From Melanocharis versteri (Eukaryota; Chordata; Aves; Passeriformes; Melanocharitidae), in the NCBI GenBank assembly GCA_013397845.1, contig VZTG01000483.1, positions 496,001-560,000 on the forward strand: a DNA stretch of 64,000 nucleotides. Reading direction: 5' to 3'. The stretch's first letter is position 1. Each line of letters opens with the position of its first letter. Both the position numbers and the translations under genes were made by a program. This document shows positions 39,059-51,726 of the stretch, piece by piece. Under the pieces are notes generated by a model. It saw only the letters and a list, made by a program, of their open reading frames with translations, was not told the origin of the DNA and did not search any database.

Positions 39059-40968
39059 GGGAAATTGATTCAGTTTCAACTAGTTATTGTTATTTTTCTG
39101 CTTCTGTTTTGAAACCACTTAGAGCTACCCACTGCAGCTGATGCCTGATTGTAGAGGAGCTACAAGCTCAAGCAAATCAACTTAATCTATGCAAAGGAGT
39201 GCTGGTGCTTTGAGTTGGGTCTGTCTGCAGTGAGGAACTCAGTGTGCAGTAGCCAGAGCGTGAATTTGCAGCCCACAAACTCATCTGCACAAGGCTTTTG
39301 CATGGTCACTGGGAAAGCAGAATAAGTTACTGTAATATATATTGCATACTAAGGACACCCATAAAGAATATAGTTCAAAGTAGCTAATGAACTGTATATC
39401 CTGGCTAAGTATCCACTTATTTGTTCCATGCATTAATGTACAACCTAAATTAGAAACCATATGTGTTGGTGAACCCCATGTTTCCTTTTGTGCTACAGCA
39501 AAAATAAAAACAGGTTAAGGTAGCAACAGGAGAGGAGGGGCTTGTGCTCCAGTAATCCATACAAGGACCAGCACTCAGTTCTTCTCCCATGCAGCTTCTC
39601 CCTCTGCTCTCCCCTGCACCAAAGTTCAGTGTCCTGCCCCATGGCTCAGGTGTCCAGCCCTGTTCCCTGGTTTGGTCACTCAGTTCCCTGCTTCTTCAGG
39701 GCTTACTGCAGCCCAGTGATGGCCCCAGCCTGGCCCAGCAGAGCAGCCTGTTTCCTGCACGCCTCCTGACTTTCCACTGAACTGCCCTGTGATCATCACA
39801 GTTAAACAAATAAGAGAATTTCCAGTTTAGAGAGTTTAATTATCTTTGATTTAATGCTTGTCAAAACCTTTTTCCTCCTGATGTAACTAATGTGAAATTC
39901 CAGGAAATGATCAGTTAAACCCAAGGAGAGTCTGAGTGGACAGTTGTGCTGGCTGGACACACAGATAGAGCATCCAGCCAGGACAGTCCCAGAACACATT
40001 GCCATGTTAGAGGATGCTGCTTGAAGTTTCCATAATACTATTTTCTGCCATATTCTAACTCATAATAAACAATTTTTCCCTGTCTCCCCAAGCCACAGCC
40101 ATGGGATCTCACTGGTTCCTGGCCCTGTGGGAGGAGGTGAGGTGGGTGCCCCACACCGAGGCACAGAACCCCATGGAGGTGTTACACATCACTTGGCCTC
40201 CAGCCTGGGATATGTGCCTCTCCAGATGCCAGTGCCAGGCCATGAGTCCTGATGCAGGAAGTGTGGCCCTTATGGCATCTGCTCTGCTTCCCAGGCTTAA
40301 AAGCAGGGAATGAAAGGAGAATAAAAGCCCCTCTCCAAAGCAGACTCTTTCTGACACCCCATGTCTGTATAATCTCAGTCTCTTGGCTGGGGCCTGTGGA
40401 GTAGTGCCAGCAGGAATACCAACACAGGGTTACTCTTCCTCCAGCAATACTGCTCACCAGAGATGTGTTTCTTTCACGTGTGTAAGATAATTTCCAAAAC
40501 AAAGGATTTAGATACACGTTACTAATCTTATTTGGATTCTGTCCAGAAGAATGAAACAAAAGCCTTTTAAATAATAAGATAATAATAGCAAAATGATGCT
40601 ATTGTGTTTTAAAAATATTTATTCAAAGCTGTAAGAAGTAACTGCTCTAAATATTCAGGCACGTACCAGAAGTTCTATCATTTGGGCACATATTTTATGG
40701 GGGTTTTTTGAAACTAACTCTTTGATAATATTTTCTTCTGCTCAGTTTCTCATGAGCCTGGCTGTTTTTTCCCCATTCCCTGCCCCTCTGTGGTTAATCA
40801 CATTCTCTTTGCAGATTCCTCCTCACTCTACTTGGATGTTCTCTTCTGGGGTCATGCCTTCACCTTCTCACCAACTGCCTTGCTTGGGTGTTTGCTAAGA
40901 GAAGCTTTTCTTGCTATGGGACCTCTGAACTGATGGCTCCCTCTGCTCCCCTCCTGCTCTGCCCCTAG

Positions 40969-41190
40969 GAGCTTCGGAAAACTGAACTAATGAGTGTGGA
41001 CAGCATCATTTTGAAAGGTGTCAGGCAGTTCATCTAAGATGGAAGGATGCACTTTTACAGGATCAAAACCTCTGCAGGAGTAAAGGCACCTCTTGGCCTG
41101 AAAACAGAGCTCTTCTACGAGAGTTTTTGTGCTTAACCTTTTATAATGCTCTGTTCTGTAAATTACAATAAAACTGAATTCTGTTATTTG
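40969..41190 (+). ncRNA. Candidate 3' terminal exon of an unknown transcript
   Basis: A long pyrimidine tract and acceptor (ctctgctcccctcctgctctgcccctag) precede 40969. About 200 bp later come AATAAA (41167-41172) and a T/G-containing stretch, the layout of a last exon. No reading frame of note is present, so it would be the end of a non-coding transcript or a 3' UTR. The upstream exons are not identified, which keeps confidence low. Confidence 0.3.
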
Positions 41191-42026
41191 AAACTGACAC
41201 CCTCCTCATCACACCAGCTTTGAATTACATGCTGAAAGCTCCAATTGCAACCACTTGAGTGATGGGATAGGACTGGCTACAAAGCCAGCTGGAGACATTA
41301 GGAGGGCTGTTTTGGTTGCTGCCAGCAGCTAAATCACATTAGCCCACTGCCACACTTCCCTAGGAACCTACTGCAGGGCCTGGTATAAAAAAATGTTATG
41401 AAAGAAAAAAGTCTCCAAATAATGCAATTGCTCACACCCACACCCAAAAAAGGGAAATATTTATAAACAATTCTGCCTATATTGATGTAGTTTCCATGGC
41501 CCTCCTCTGTCAGACTCCATCTGTGCTTTGCCTGAGATTGTCTTCCTTACATTGCACTCACTCTCTGCCTGTAACTTTTAGGGGATAAGGGAGGGATTTG
41601 GTTCATAATTTTGACTGAAAAAAACTGCAAGCAGGATGAATGGCACTCATCAATGAGGATGCATTTAGCTAACTTATTGTAACATCTGATACCTGAGTGG
41701 GGCAAAAAACACAGAAAATGTCAGCGGTGACAGCAAAGCCCCCTTGTCTACCCATAACATCTAGAGGTGCTGCTCTGTCAGGCAATGTTTCCTGCAGGAA
41801 CTTGGTTCTGAGTGAGGAGGCTACCGTGTAAAAGGGGGTCAGAAAAGGTCAACCTGTTAACCTGAATGTCCAGCAGAAGGACAGGGCTGTGTCTTACAAA
41901 AATCAGGCCAGTCCTGTGTCCAGGAGGCTTTTATTTCCTGTCGTTATTCTTGCACATGACTTGCATTTTAGGTACAGGGTAGCTCTCCAAACACCATTTG
42001 TACTGATTTGTGCTCCTATTCCATAG

Positions 42027-42093
42027 GAAATGGCGACTGTTGTGCAGAGTGTTTCCAGCAGATTAATGGCTGGATGGGAGCAAATGGTGGTCT
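42027..42093 (+). other. Candidate internal exon with an ATG
   Basis: A 67 bp unit between a good acceptor (tttgtgctcctattccatag) and a good donor (GGTCT|GTAAGTAAG). It holds GAAATGG at 42030, from which MATVVQSVSSRLMAGWEQ stays open to the donor. I do not recognise the peptide, and no matching neighbouring exon was found. It could be an exon of an unannotated transcript or a chance pair of splice sites. Confidence 0.22.
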
Positions 42094-43591
42094 GTAAGTA
42101 AGGTGAAGGATATTAACTCCAAACAGTTACTAAATCTTTAGGAAATGCCCTGACCTCTGTTGGTTATTGCTATAAAAACTGGAAAAAAAAATCCCAGGCA
42201 TTTTTTCTCTATGACATAACCACCACTGGTATGCATAGAATATATATTAGTAAATCCTTTGGCTCTCTCTCAGTGCTCTAGTCATCATAATTTGCTATTT
42301 TGGGGGAAATACATGCCAATGTGCTTGGAAGAGTGAGGGAAGGAAACCATTATTGCTTTGAAAACCACAGTCAGAAATGAAGGCTCAGTTTCTCATTTTC
42401 TAAAGTGTCTTTACTTCCCTATAGCATCACTTCTTAAATTCTTATTGTTGTTTGGAACTTTAGGCTCCAATCCTTGGAGCCATTTACTTCATCCATTCCC
42501 CTGGGTAGCTCCTGTTATTTTTATCTCCGAGGATTCACCAGAAAACGGCCCTAGGGTGTTTGTGTGATGTGTGTGTGTGCAGAGGAGGAAACGAGAGCAG
42601 AAATGTGTCATCAGCATTTGAAAGGGATGTTATGGCACAGCCAGCCAGCAAGCAGCTCTGGATGTAGATGGTAATGGACAAAGTGGGCAAAACTACACCT
42701 CTGCTTGAAGAGGAAGTTATAAAAGTGAGAAGTTTAAAGGGAGGGTAGCTACTTCCACTTAATTCTTAGCACTTTACTGAGGTCTTTATTGTGCAACCTT
42801 TTCTCCCCTGTGCATTTCATCCAGTGTGTGCTCCTCCTACCAATCTGCTTTATGGACATTTTATTGCTTTTAAGAACCTCTCAGAAGACACTTCAGCTTA
42901 TGTGAGGACTAACAAGATCTTAACACCCTGTGTCCTTGTCCCTCACAAGACATCACTGCGCAAATTATTCCAAGGAATTCCTTCAGAAGGGACACCATGT
43001 TGCCCATAAATCTAAGGGCAGCAGATGCAAAAATTAAAACTATGATGACACTAAGTGATACAAGTTAATTAAATAAGGCAGAGGAGTATTTTAACAAATG
43101 CTATCCTGCCACACAACTCAGCAGTATTTTGAAGATAAAGCTATTGTATTTCCGTCGGAGTCAGCAGTAGATGCAATAGTCTTTGGATAAGATCCTCTGC
43201 CTCCTGGCAGGTTGTTGAGAAGGAGATGGAGGCAAGACTAATGCCTGAAATGAGTTGGAGGATGATGAAGGCATTGTTTAGTCCAGCCCCAATTTAGGTA
43301 CTGATGACGCACATTAGAAAATATCTTCTTTAAAAGCTTTGGTAGCAACATATTTGATTAATGGCAAACACTAGATCTGTATTATTAGAGCAATTTTTGT
43401 TACAGGGTCCAGAGAGAGTTGCAAGATTTAACAGATCTGCTCCAGTCATTTATAGATGGAACTAAATTGGAACACATGGCATTCTTTCTATCCTTTCTTG
43501 TTAATCCTCTTCTCTGCTTGCTCAGCACTATTCACAAATGCTAAGTTCACTGACAGTGAAACTTGCTTTTTTACGGGTGTTGCATGGACTT

Positions 43592-43925
43592 GGAATCATA
43601 GAACCATAGAATAAGCTGAGTTGGAAGTGACCCATCAGGACCATCAAACCCAACTCCTGGCTCTGCACAGGACACCCCAAGAGTCACACCATGTGCCTGA
43701 GAGCATTGTCCAAACATTTCTTGAACTCTGTCAGGCTTGGTGCTGTGACCACTTCCCTGTTCCAGTGCCCATTAGTCCATGCATTCCTAGGGACTTGTAA
43801 ACCACGGGTTGAAAGTTGGTAATCTCTCCCTCCGTAGAGACCTTGCATAAGCCAAGAGCACCTCCACTGCACAATCCCTCATGGTTTCCTTAAACAATTC
43901 ATATCCTCTGTAATCAAGCTGCCTG
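43592..43925 (-). mobile_element. CR1 LINE fragment with ORF2 C-terminus
   Basis: The plus strand begins ggaatcatagaaccatagaataagctgagttggaagtgac, the antisense CR1 end. The minus strand encodes the conserved ORF2 tail, including NREVVTAPSLTEFKKCLDNA, in an open frame at 43684-43872. This is the subfamily with ctgcacaggacaccccaagagtcacac. It is 5'-truncated and not expected to be active. Confidence 0.92.
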
Positions 43926-45989
43926 TGCACAAAAGATGATCCACATCAGCCACAGCACTGCCTTATTATGATCCATGTAATTCTCATTTCTCCATTGCCA
44001 CTGTTTTTACCAGGCTTGCTACATACTGATCAGTACTTCAGCTAACTCACCAGTCTGCAGAAGCTGGTGCCTTTACTCTTCAAACCTCTATTCTCTGTGT
44101 TCACCAAACAAATCTTCCTGTTGTGACCCTTTCTGCCATTATAACTCCCTTAATGGGTTTCTCCAGGAAGGCTAGGAAGATGCTGAGAGATAACAGAGAT
44201 CCTATCTGCTGCTAGTTATCACCTTGAACCAATTGCTTAGCCTATGTTGTTTGTCAAGCCCACTGATCCTACCACACCTGAGAAGTTTTTGGGAGCCAAC
44301 CTTACCTTCCTCCACTGATTCCACAGCAATGCTTTGTGAACCACAAAGTGCTTTACTAAGGCAGACCTAACAGCTCACAGCTGTTTGAAAAGGACATAAT
44401 TTCACTGATCAGCCATCCCTGGTGACTTGAGCAGCTTAGCAGCTCACCTTTCTTAGGCATTAACAGCAGAATTGACTTTCCTCATTCTTTATTTAAGATT
44501 ATTTTTTTTTCTTCCTGTGTATTACATAGCACATGTAACTCCCTGAACAGACCAACTCCCCTTCCTCTGGTCCATTTTGCTCAGAGCCATCCACTCTTTG
44601 GACCTTTTGTTTTCACCGATTTCTGGATGGTACTCTTAGCTTTCTCTGCTACAATGCAATCCTCCTCCTCATCATCATTCTTCTTGTAGACTTCTATATT
44701 TTGAATATTATCTTGTCTTTAGAGTGTCTTTTCCTGAGATCATCAGATGTTCAGCATTGGTGTTCTGGGGTCTGCTGTGTAGTGCTTCCTTAGTCCTTAC
44801 TACTTTGAATCCCTCTCTCACCTTGAAAAATCTGAAGATAATTCTGCAATTTCAAAGTTCCTCAGAAAACGGTTTATTTCCACTTTATCTGTTTGCTTGC
44901 ATTTTCTGCAAAGTTTTGGAGGTTTTCCCATAGTGTGCATGCCCCTTCACAGTGTTCCCTGCCTCTGCCTTTTCACAGGCCAGGATATGTTCTACTAACA
45001 AGGGTTCCTAACCATTTTCATTGTATATTCAAGGCAGAGCTTTTTAAGGACCTGTAGATATTCCTCTGCATTTTGTTCTGGCCTTGTGCCAAAACCTTGT
45101 GGCTCACCATCTTCTCACAGTCCAGTTTTGTCATAGGTATCTCTGGCATGTTCTTCTAATGCCTTGATCTCCCTTCAGTGCTTATGCTGCTGTGAAGCAA
45201 CAGGAGATTTGCTGGAACCTTTGTCACTGAGAGGAGCAAGAGGCAAGTGAGTTTTTGGAAAGAATCACTCATGATACTGTCAATACCAGACGGATTTTTC
45301 CAGGTCAATTTTCTGTTTAGCTTGAGCATAATAATGCACAGGTAGATGATGTAGTAGAAGCTTTTGAAGAGAAACAATCATTCACTTACTGGGTTTTGGT
45401 TTTGGCTGCAGTTACCCCTGCAAGCTCTCAGCACCTGGATAGTTCAAACAGCACTTGGTACACAGACATTTCTCTCAAACTGCTTTCTAGACCCCTTGCA
45501 GCAGAGCCATTTGGTCTCCTGAAGCATACAGATAATATGAATGGATTTCATATAGATGAGGCACACAACAGACACAGAACAGCTAAACTCTGAGCTCCTC
45601 TAGCACCTTCACAACATCTTTCAAAAGAGAATCTGTATGTGACGGAGTCAGGGGGCTTACCAACTCCAAACTTCACTATCTCCTAACAAAAAAAATAAAA
45701 GCATCACATAACTAAAACTTCAGAGAGATGTTGTAAAATAAATAAAGATTTTCACTCTGTATGATACTGCTCTGTATAAGCCCTTAGCAGAAGCATCTAG
45801 TTCAGAGTAGGCATGAGTTTTATGAAAGGTACAGCAAAGAATCTAAACTTACATGCACTGTGATACAAAACCCATTTTGTGAATTAGAGGAGCACTGGGC
45901 AAGGGGACAAGCACAGAATCATGTGGCAGACCAAATGCATTATTTATTATTTTGTAGGGCTTCTGTAATACAACTCCGTACATTGACTT

Positions 45990-46340
45990 ATTTATGAAGT
46001 AAGAAAGAAATTGAATTCTCGTGTGAAGAAAATAAGGTTTTATATTCAGCTACTATGCCAGCAAAAATTGAAACTAACAAACATGAGCTGAAAAGACGCC
46101 ATAATGTTCTTAGCCACTGCTTAGGAAATATTGACTGAAGCACGTCAAAGCCAATGAAAGAAGTTGCATATCGTAATGGTGAAAGATGACACCCAGCTTC
46201 TGGTTTCTCAGGCCGCCAAAGAGCTCGTGCATTAAAGGCAGCAGGAACGAGAGCTCCCTTTTTCATGACACTCATCGCCCTCCTGAGCATTCATGGCAAA
46301 CCATTCACACCACTGCCAGGCTTGGCACTGACGGAGATTT
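45990..46340. promoter_or_regulatory. CpG-retaining noncoding block, candidate conserved element
   Basis: In a CpG-poor setting this stretch keeps at least seven CpGs in about 230 bp (gacgcc, cacgtc, atcgta, gccgcc, ctcgtg, aacgag, atcgcc) at ordinary GC content. No repeat family is recognised. A minus-strand frame of 100 codons (45988-46290) is open, but there are no convincing exon borders. Retained CpGs suggest constraint or lack of methylation, as at enhancers; this is inference. Confidence 0.3.
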
Positions 46341-49300
46341 GGGCTGGCACCACCAGCGCTAAGCTACAATAATCCTTTAAAATAAAATTTGCCACCAGGC
46401 AGCAGGAAGGTGACTCAGAGTGCAAGATCCTGTTCTCCACACTTGTCTGACCGTGAGACCCTGCTGGCACTGTCAGCGGTGATGCCTGTGAGCACCAAAT
46501 CTAATGGTAGTTTCTCTGACACAAAGCTTTTTTGGAGACTCACAGGAGACAGGGGAGACAAGATGAATAGTGGCATTGAAAAACACCCTCTCTCTTCTTC
46601 ACATCAGAGTCAGAGTGTCCATATAGTGTCTGTGACTCTCCTGGAGAGCAGCTTTCTGGCTTCCCACTGTCTGGCATTGTATTCCTAGTTCTGCAGCTGA
46701 AGTACCTAACTCTCACAGTTCGCTGAGATAGTCTGATGCCCAAGGGCTGTACATTCCTCCCTACTTCATCTCAGAAATGGAAATTAGTCTCTATTACTAA
46801 GGCTACCGTTATAAGTCTCTGGATTTTGCAATTCTTCACATAAACTACAGGGATTGTCTTGGGCCTTCACATGTCACTTCATGATTTAAATTAGTGTGTT
46901 TAGGGGAGTACTTTACTTTAATTAACCTTAACCAGAATGAATCCTTAAAGTGATGCTGCAACAAAATCTGAAGTATCATTGATGAGCATACAGCTGAAGA
47001 ATTTATTTTCTCTGTAATTCATTTCACACACTAAATCATAATAACTTCTACTCTCTTTTTTTTTCTTTTGCATTTGCCACTTTTCAAGTTAATGGCTTTC
47101 TTTCCTTTTCTAAAACTCACTCTTTCTAGAAGTAACAACAAAAGATTTGCTTGAGTAAGCTGGGAAAAACCTGATCAGACACATGTTAAAGAAATTAAAA
47201 CTTTTTGGGTGAGTGGAAAGAAGAGTGCCACAATTGATTTATCAGTTTTAAGAGCGGTGGTAACATGGCATCAAGGGCTTCCAGACGCTCAGACACAGAG
47301 GAAAACTCGGACTGCAGAGAACACACAGAGGCTCTGCTCTTCTGCAGCCTGAAAAGAACGGCCCCTCTGTGGCTTGCTCTGCATTGGCTTAGTTCCCGTA
47401 TTACCAGCAAAACAACTGCCTAGCAACTCAGCTTTTCCCACAACATTTCCTGTGTGCCCAGAAAGAAAGGATAGCACCTAATATTCTCTCTGGATAATCC
47501 CCTTGCTTGAGAGCTGTGTCCAGCCCTCTGTACACATGGGAGCTGTAACCAGCACAGCAACTGCTGTCATGACAGAGAGGGCAGGCAAAGTCAAACCAAT
47601 CCTCTGATCCTTGCTGCAAGTTGTGCGGGTCATCTGCTCATCAGACAGACAGCAAACTTGCTGCTCCCCTCCACTGCATCTCCCCAAACAAAGGCAGGAA
47701 GCCATGGCTGTCAGCAAAAAGGTACAGACATCCTTCCTGTTGAGAGCCCTGTTTTGTGAGCTGCGAGGGAGTTCTAGCATACACTTCACAACTGTCGGGA
47801 GAGTCCATCTGAAGGCGTAAATAATTCAGCCCTTTAAAAAAACAGCACTGGCTTCAACACATGAAATTGTTTTTTCAGTTACTGCCTTTAAGGAACATTT
47901 ACAGTCATACAGGCGATTTACCAATAGTTACATTTTCTTATCTGACATCACAGCTGCAGCAGCGTCTCGCAACTCAATATTTAAGTCACTTCCCTCACAG
48001 CTTCAGCACCGGTAAAAAAAGAGCTGCCTTGAATCTTCTGCAGCTGTTTCTGAGCAACATGCTGAGGGGACTGCAGAATACACAGTTTCACAGTTTTGCC
48101 CATATGTTCTCTGGAAGCACAATCTTCTCATCCCTCCAAATGTTTGAGAAGCACTGTAAATAAGCTCTAACCAGCATAATTAAGAAAGCACTCTTAACCA
48201 AACACACAGAAATTAGGGCAGCAACTTACTTGCCGTCTTCATAACTTCCTCAGGAACATTGTCTTTTCAAATGAGTGCAACAGGAAATTGTGGTGATTAC
48301 GGGAGAGCTGCACGACTGCAGCTCAAACCACGCACTGCAAAGTGCAGAGGCAGTCAGTACTGGATTGGTAACAACAACAGGCAGCCGCCTCCCCTTCTTC
48401 TTGTACTTTGCATGTAAATCTTAAACTGGCGCCGTGTGGAGAGAAGTGGCTTTAACAAAGACCTACAAGAAATATGTCTGTGAAAAGGCTTTATTACTCA
48501 GAGCTCTATGCTCAGAATTGCAATGCTTACCTCTGTGAAGTGCTCCGAGACCTACGGATGAAAAGCATCCTAGGCCTGCTGCCGTTTAACACTGATTTTA
48601 TCTCAACAGGTGTTCATGGTCTTTATCAAAGGCAATACTGACCTTTAGTTCCTCCTTGTCACATAGGGATGAACCTGGACCTCTCTTGCCCTGCCTTTTG
48701 CTGCAGTATGGTAGAGTTGTGCACACTCACGGGTTGAATAGGTCCAAAGACACCTCCACGTGCCCTTGCATTCTCTGCTGAGGCAGAACTTTGTCCATAA
48801 GTGAACCAGGACCCTGCTCCTACCTTCTTACAACAGGGTTCCATAGTAGGGCAGACAGCTCACTGAATCTGTGCCAGTGTCCCATAGCCTTTTAGACAGG
48901 AGCTACAATCTCTTTTTTGTTTCTGAGTTAGCATCTGACAGATGCAGAAAGCTGTCACTAATATCCAGCTCACAGAAATATGCATGTAAGACTGGGAACT
49001 CATGGAAAAGCTCTGATAGCGTCAGATACTGCAGGCATGCGGCGTGTCTTTGATAACTGGATTGCCTCACCAGGGTTTATACTTTCAGCTCTGCATTTTT
49101 GTTGGTCAGTTTAGTGCCCACTGAATGGTTAGATAAAGTAGAGATTAGCAGCAGAGCAACAAACTATTCATGCAAGTGGATGAAATGTTGACAACTAAGT
49201 TATAACTGCAAGAACAGTTGAAAAATCTTGCAGAGATGTTGTGTTTGGAAAAGATGGCAGAATTACAGAAAGCAGCAGTTGTACAGGACTACTGAAGGGC

Positions 49301-50087
49301 AGATGGAGCCTACAGAACCTGTGTTTCTGAGCACAAGTCAAGAAACTTGCAGAATTCCTCCAGGAACTCCATCGGAGTCTGCAGGGCTGGTGAATAGGGA
49401 ACAGTGTTTGTTTGCAAGCTGAGTCAGCTCCGTGACACAGACTCCAGGAGGTCCTGCATACACAGCTTCATGTCAGACTAAAAATCACTGGAGACGCACA
49501 TGTAAGAGGAAACATCTGTGCCAGCAAGTTAGCAATGCTGTCTTGCACAACACAAGTAAAAGGGCATGGAAGGAGAAGTTTTACCTAGCTTCGGTGAAAT
49601 CCATCTGGTTTCTTTGCGTTTTTCCCATTAAACATAGACAGCCTTTCCTTGCGGCATCTGCAGATAGTCTGAACAGCAGTGTCTGGAAAAACATGGTTTG
49701 AACTTCTGTAGAGCCCCTGCCTGCACCAAGCACACATGCTGTGCGGGTTATTTGACACCCTGAGTAATTTTGCCACTTTTTGAAGAACCTGCAAACGCAG
49801 ACAAAAAATAGCATTTCCCCCCAATTCTCCCTCCCACCTCTACTACCATCTTATCTGTAACTGTAGCAGATGATTTGACAAGGATGGTGGATATCACTTG
49901 CTGAATGAAGTGAAAAGGCTGGCCCCTGATAAGTCAGACACCTCTGTAATTGATCCAGAACTAAAGGTCCTTTTGTCCTTGAATTTCATCTTCCATTCCC
50001 TGTTTGGGTTCTTCTTATTGCCTTAACCCTCTCTTTCCTTTTCAAGTGACTCTTCACTTTCCAGCTTCCTCACTTCTCTCGTATTCC
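46341..50087. other. Intergenic, no gene established
   Basis: Noncoding sequence apart from the regulatory candidate at 48290-48445. A minus-strand exon-like unit at about 46985-47311 (acceptor plus polyadenylation signal) is treated as a finding. No repeats of note were seen. Confidence 0.6.
48290..48445. promoter_or_regulatory. CpG-containing noncoding block with octamer-like motif, candidate regulatory element
   Basis: A cluster of CpGs (ttacggg, cacgac, cacgca, gccgcc, ggcgccg) lies with a POU octamer variant (ATGTAAAT inside tttgcatgtaaatc, about 48407-48420), an inverted CCAAT (attgg) and a small inverted repeat, GCACTGCAAAGTGC. No coding frame or repeat is recognised. It is a possible enhancer or minor promoter. 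Confidence 0.28.
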
Positions 50088-50560
50088 TAGAATCGCACAG
50101 TGGTTTTGGCTGGAATTCATCTTTAAAAGTCAGGTAGTCCAAACCCCCTGAAGTGAGCAGGGCATCGTCCATTAGACCAGGTTGCTCAGAGCTCTGTCCA
50201 ACCCGACCTTGAATATTTCCAGGCATGGTGTATCCACCACCTTCTGGGCAATCTGTGCCAGTGTTTCACCAGAGAAAATTTGTTCCTTATATCTAATCTA
50301 AATCTATCCTCTTTCAGTTTAAAACCATTAGCCCTTGTCCTATTGCAACAGGCCTTACTAAAAAGTTTGACTGCATGGCCTCCTCTTACTAAGAAGACAT
50401 CTAGTAAGTAAATATTCAATTTTTTAAAAAAAATTAAAGGCCTTTCTATATTTTGATTGTTTCCCTTTCTCCCAATATTCTTCCTTTCAGTATGGACTGT
50501 ATAATGCAACCCTTTGTGATTGCTCTCTCCCTTCTCTCCTTGTCCCCTAGCTTTTTTCAG
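50088..50560 (-). mobile_element. CR1 LINE fragment, about 470 bp
   Basis: The plus strand runs from tagaatcgcacagtggttttggctggaattcatc through the standard antisense CR1 blocks (attagaccaggttgctcag, ccaggcatggtgtatccaccacc, cttatatctaatctaaatctatcc, ttaaaaccattagcccttgtcctatt). The minus strand shows the decayed ORF2 tail (FRLDIRNKF...VKHWHRLPR). It is the longest CR1 here, 5'-truncated, with frame damage. Confidence 0.92.
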
Positions 50561-51441
50561 GTACAGCCATCATTTCTCTGAAGTTTAACACTGCTGACTC
50601 CTCGGTGGAAGTTCATGCAGCTGTTCTGTCCTCTCTCTCAGCCCATCACTCTGGCCAAGATTACCAATTATTTTGAGCTGTACTGCAGGAATGTAACTGA
50701 CCTGCAGTGTGAGAGGGGAAAGAGGATCCAGCTGCAACATACTAGGGACCAGCTTCCTAAAATAACCCTGGCTTTTAAATGACCGGCTTTCTATTTAACT
50801 TCAGAGACCTAATCCTTGCATGAAACCCACGATAGCTAAAGGAAAAATGCACCTGAACTATTACAAGCAGTTCAACAGGGAAGAGATGCCAACACAGCTG
50901 CAGAAGAGGTACCAACTTTGGCCTCAGCATGGGATGGGGCTCTCTTAATTCCTTGTGTTGAAAGTGTTGCTCTTTGCATTGAATATTTACACATTTGCAC
51001 TGTGTCTCTTCCTGCTCTTGATGTTTAAGCATTCACCTGGGTTTGAGGAAACCCATTAACTGTTTGGATATTTAAGGATTCACAAGAGTAGATGGAAGAA
51101 CCCAAGTCTTCTTTTCCTCCCTCGATCTAGACAAGTGCTCTAGTCAAAGTTTTGCGTTTCTCTAATTACTTCATAAAGCCATCCCATTTTGCAATGAAAA
51201 GGTTAAAACCACCTCCTGTAGCATTATGTAGCTGATTTAAGCATTCATAATGGAGGTGAGTTCAAAAACTCATGAATAGAAAATGAACTTGAACTTACAC
51301 AGGTGTTTGAACTATTGTTTAACGGGCAAATTATCTTGTACATTGAACCAAATTCATTGAATACCAAATGTACCTGGTCTCACCACTGAGTTCTGTATAT
51401 TTGCTTAAAATAGAGATCTCAGTGTAGCTTAGCTACGTGCA

Positions 51442-51726
51442 CTAGGTAGCAACAGACTGTACACAAAACATACGCTTAACTCCTGAGGGAACTTCACTGC
51501 TGGAAAATTGGCACGGAGGAACTCCCTTCTGTGCTGTACTGCAGGGGTTTTGAAGATATAAATTTTTAACTCTGATACCCAAGTCTTTGTTTTTCTGGTG
51601 CAATACTCTTGAGGCTAAATGAAACACTGCAATACGTTTCCTTGCTAGGAGGTACATCTCCTCACGGGATAAGCGGGGTTTACCCACGGCCACTTTCTCT
51701 TGGGATCCAGACAGTTGTTCAGATAA
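51442..51726 (-). other. Unrecognised open reading frame, about 94 codons
   Basis: The minus-strand frame is open from a stop at 51727-51729 to TAG at 51442. An internal ATG is in SREEMYLLARKR. The middle part (KPRLSREEMYLLARKR, then VLHQKNKDLGIRVKN) is charged and helix-like and looks more protein-like than other chance frames here. I do not recognise it, and no flanking acceptor, donor or promoter stands out. It could be chance, a decayed retrocopy or an exon. No CpG island is nearby. Confidence 0.2.

Larger units (their letters stand above)
35513..40968. other. Intergenic, CR1 fragments only
   Basis: Noncoding, with three small CR1 remnants (36209-36230, 38141-38235, 38977-39058). An isolated donor-like site lies at 35978 (GTG|GTAAGT). 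A moderately GC-rich part at 39540-40420 has short open frames and no clear splice pairs. Confidence 0.7.
41191..45989. other. Intergenic, one CR1 copy
   Basis: Noncoding sequence with one longer CR1 fragment (43592-43925), one exon-like unit (42027-42093) and a short TG-rich run near 42565-42580. Nothing else is recognised. Confidence 0.7.
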
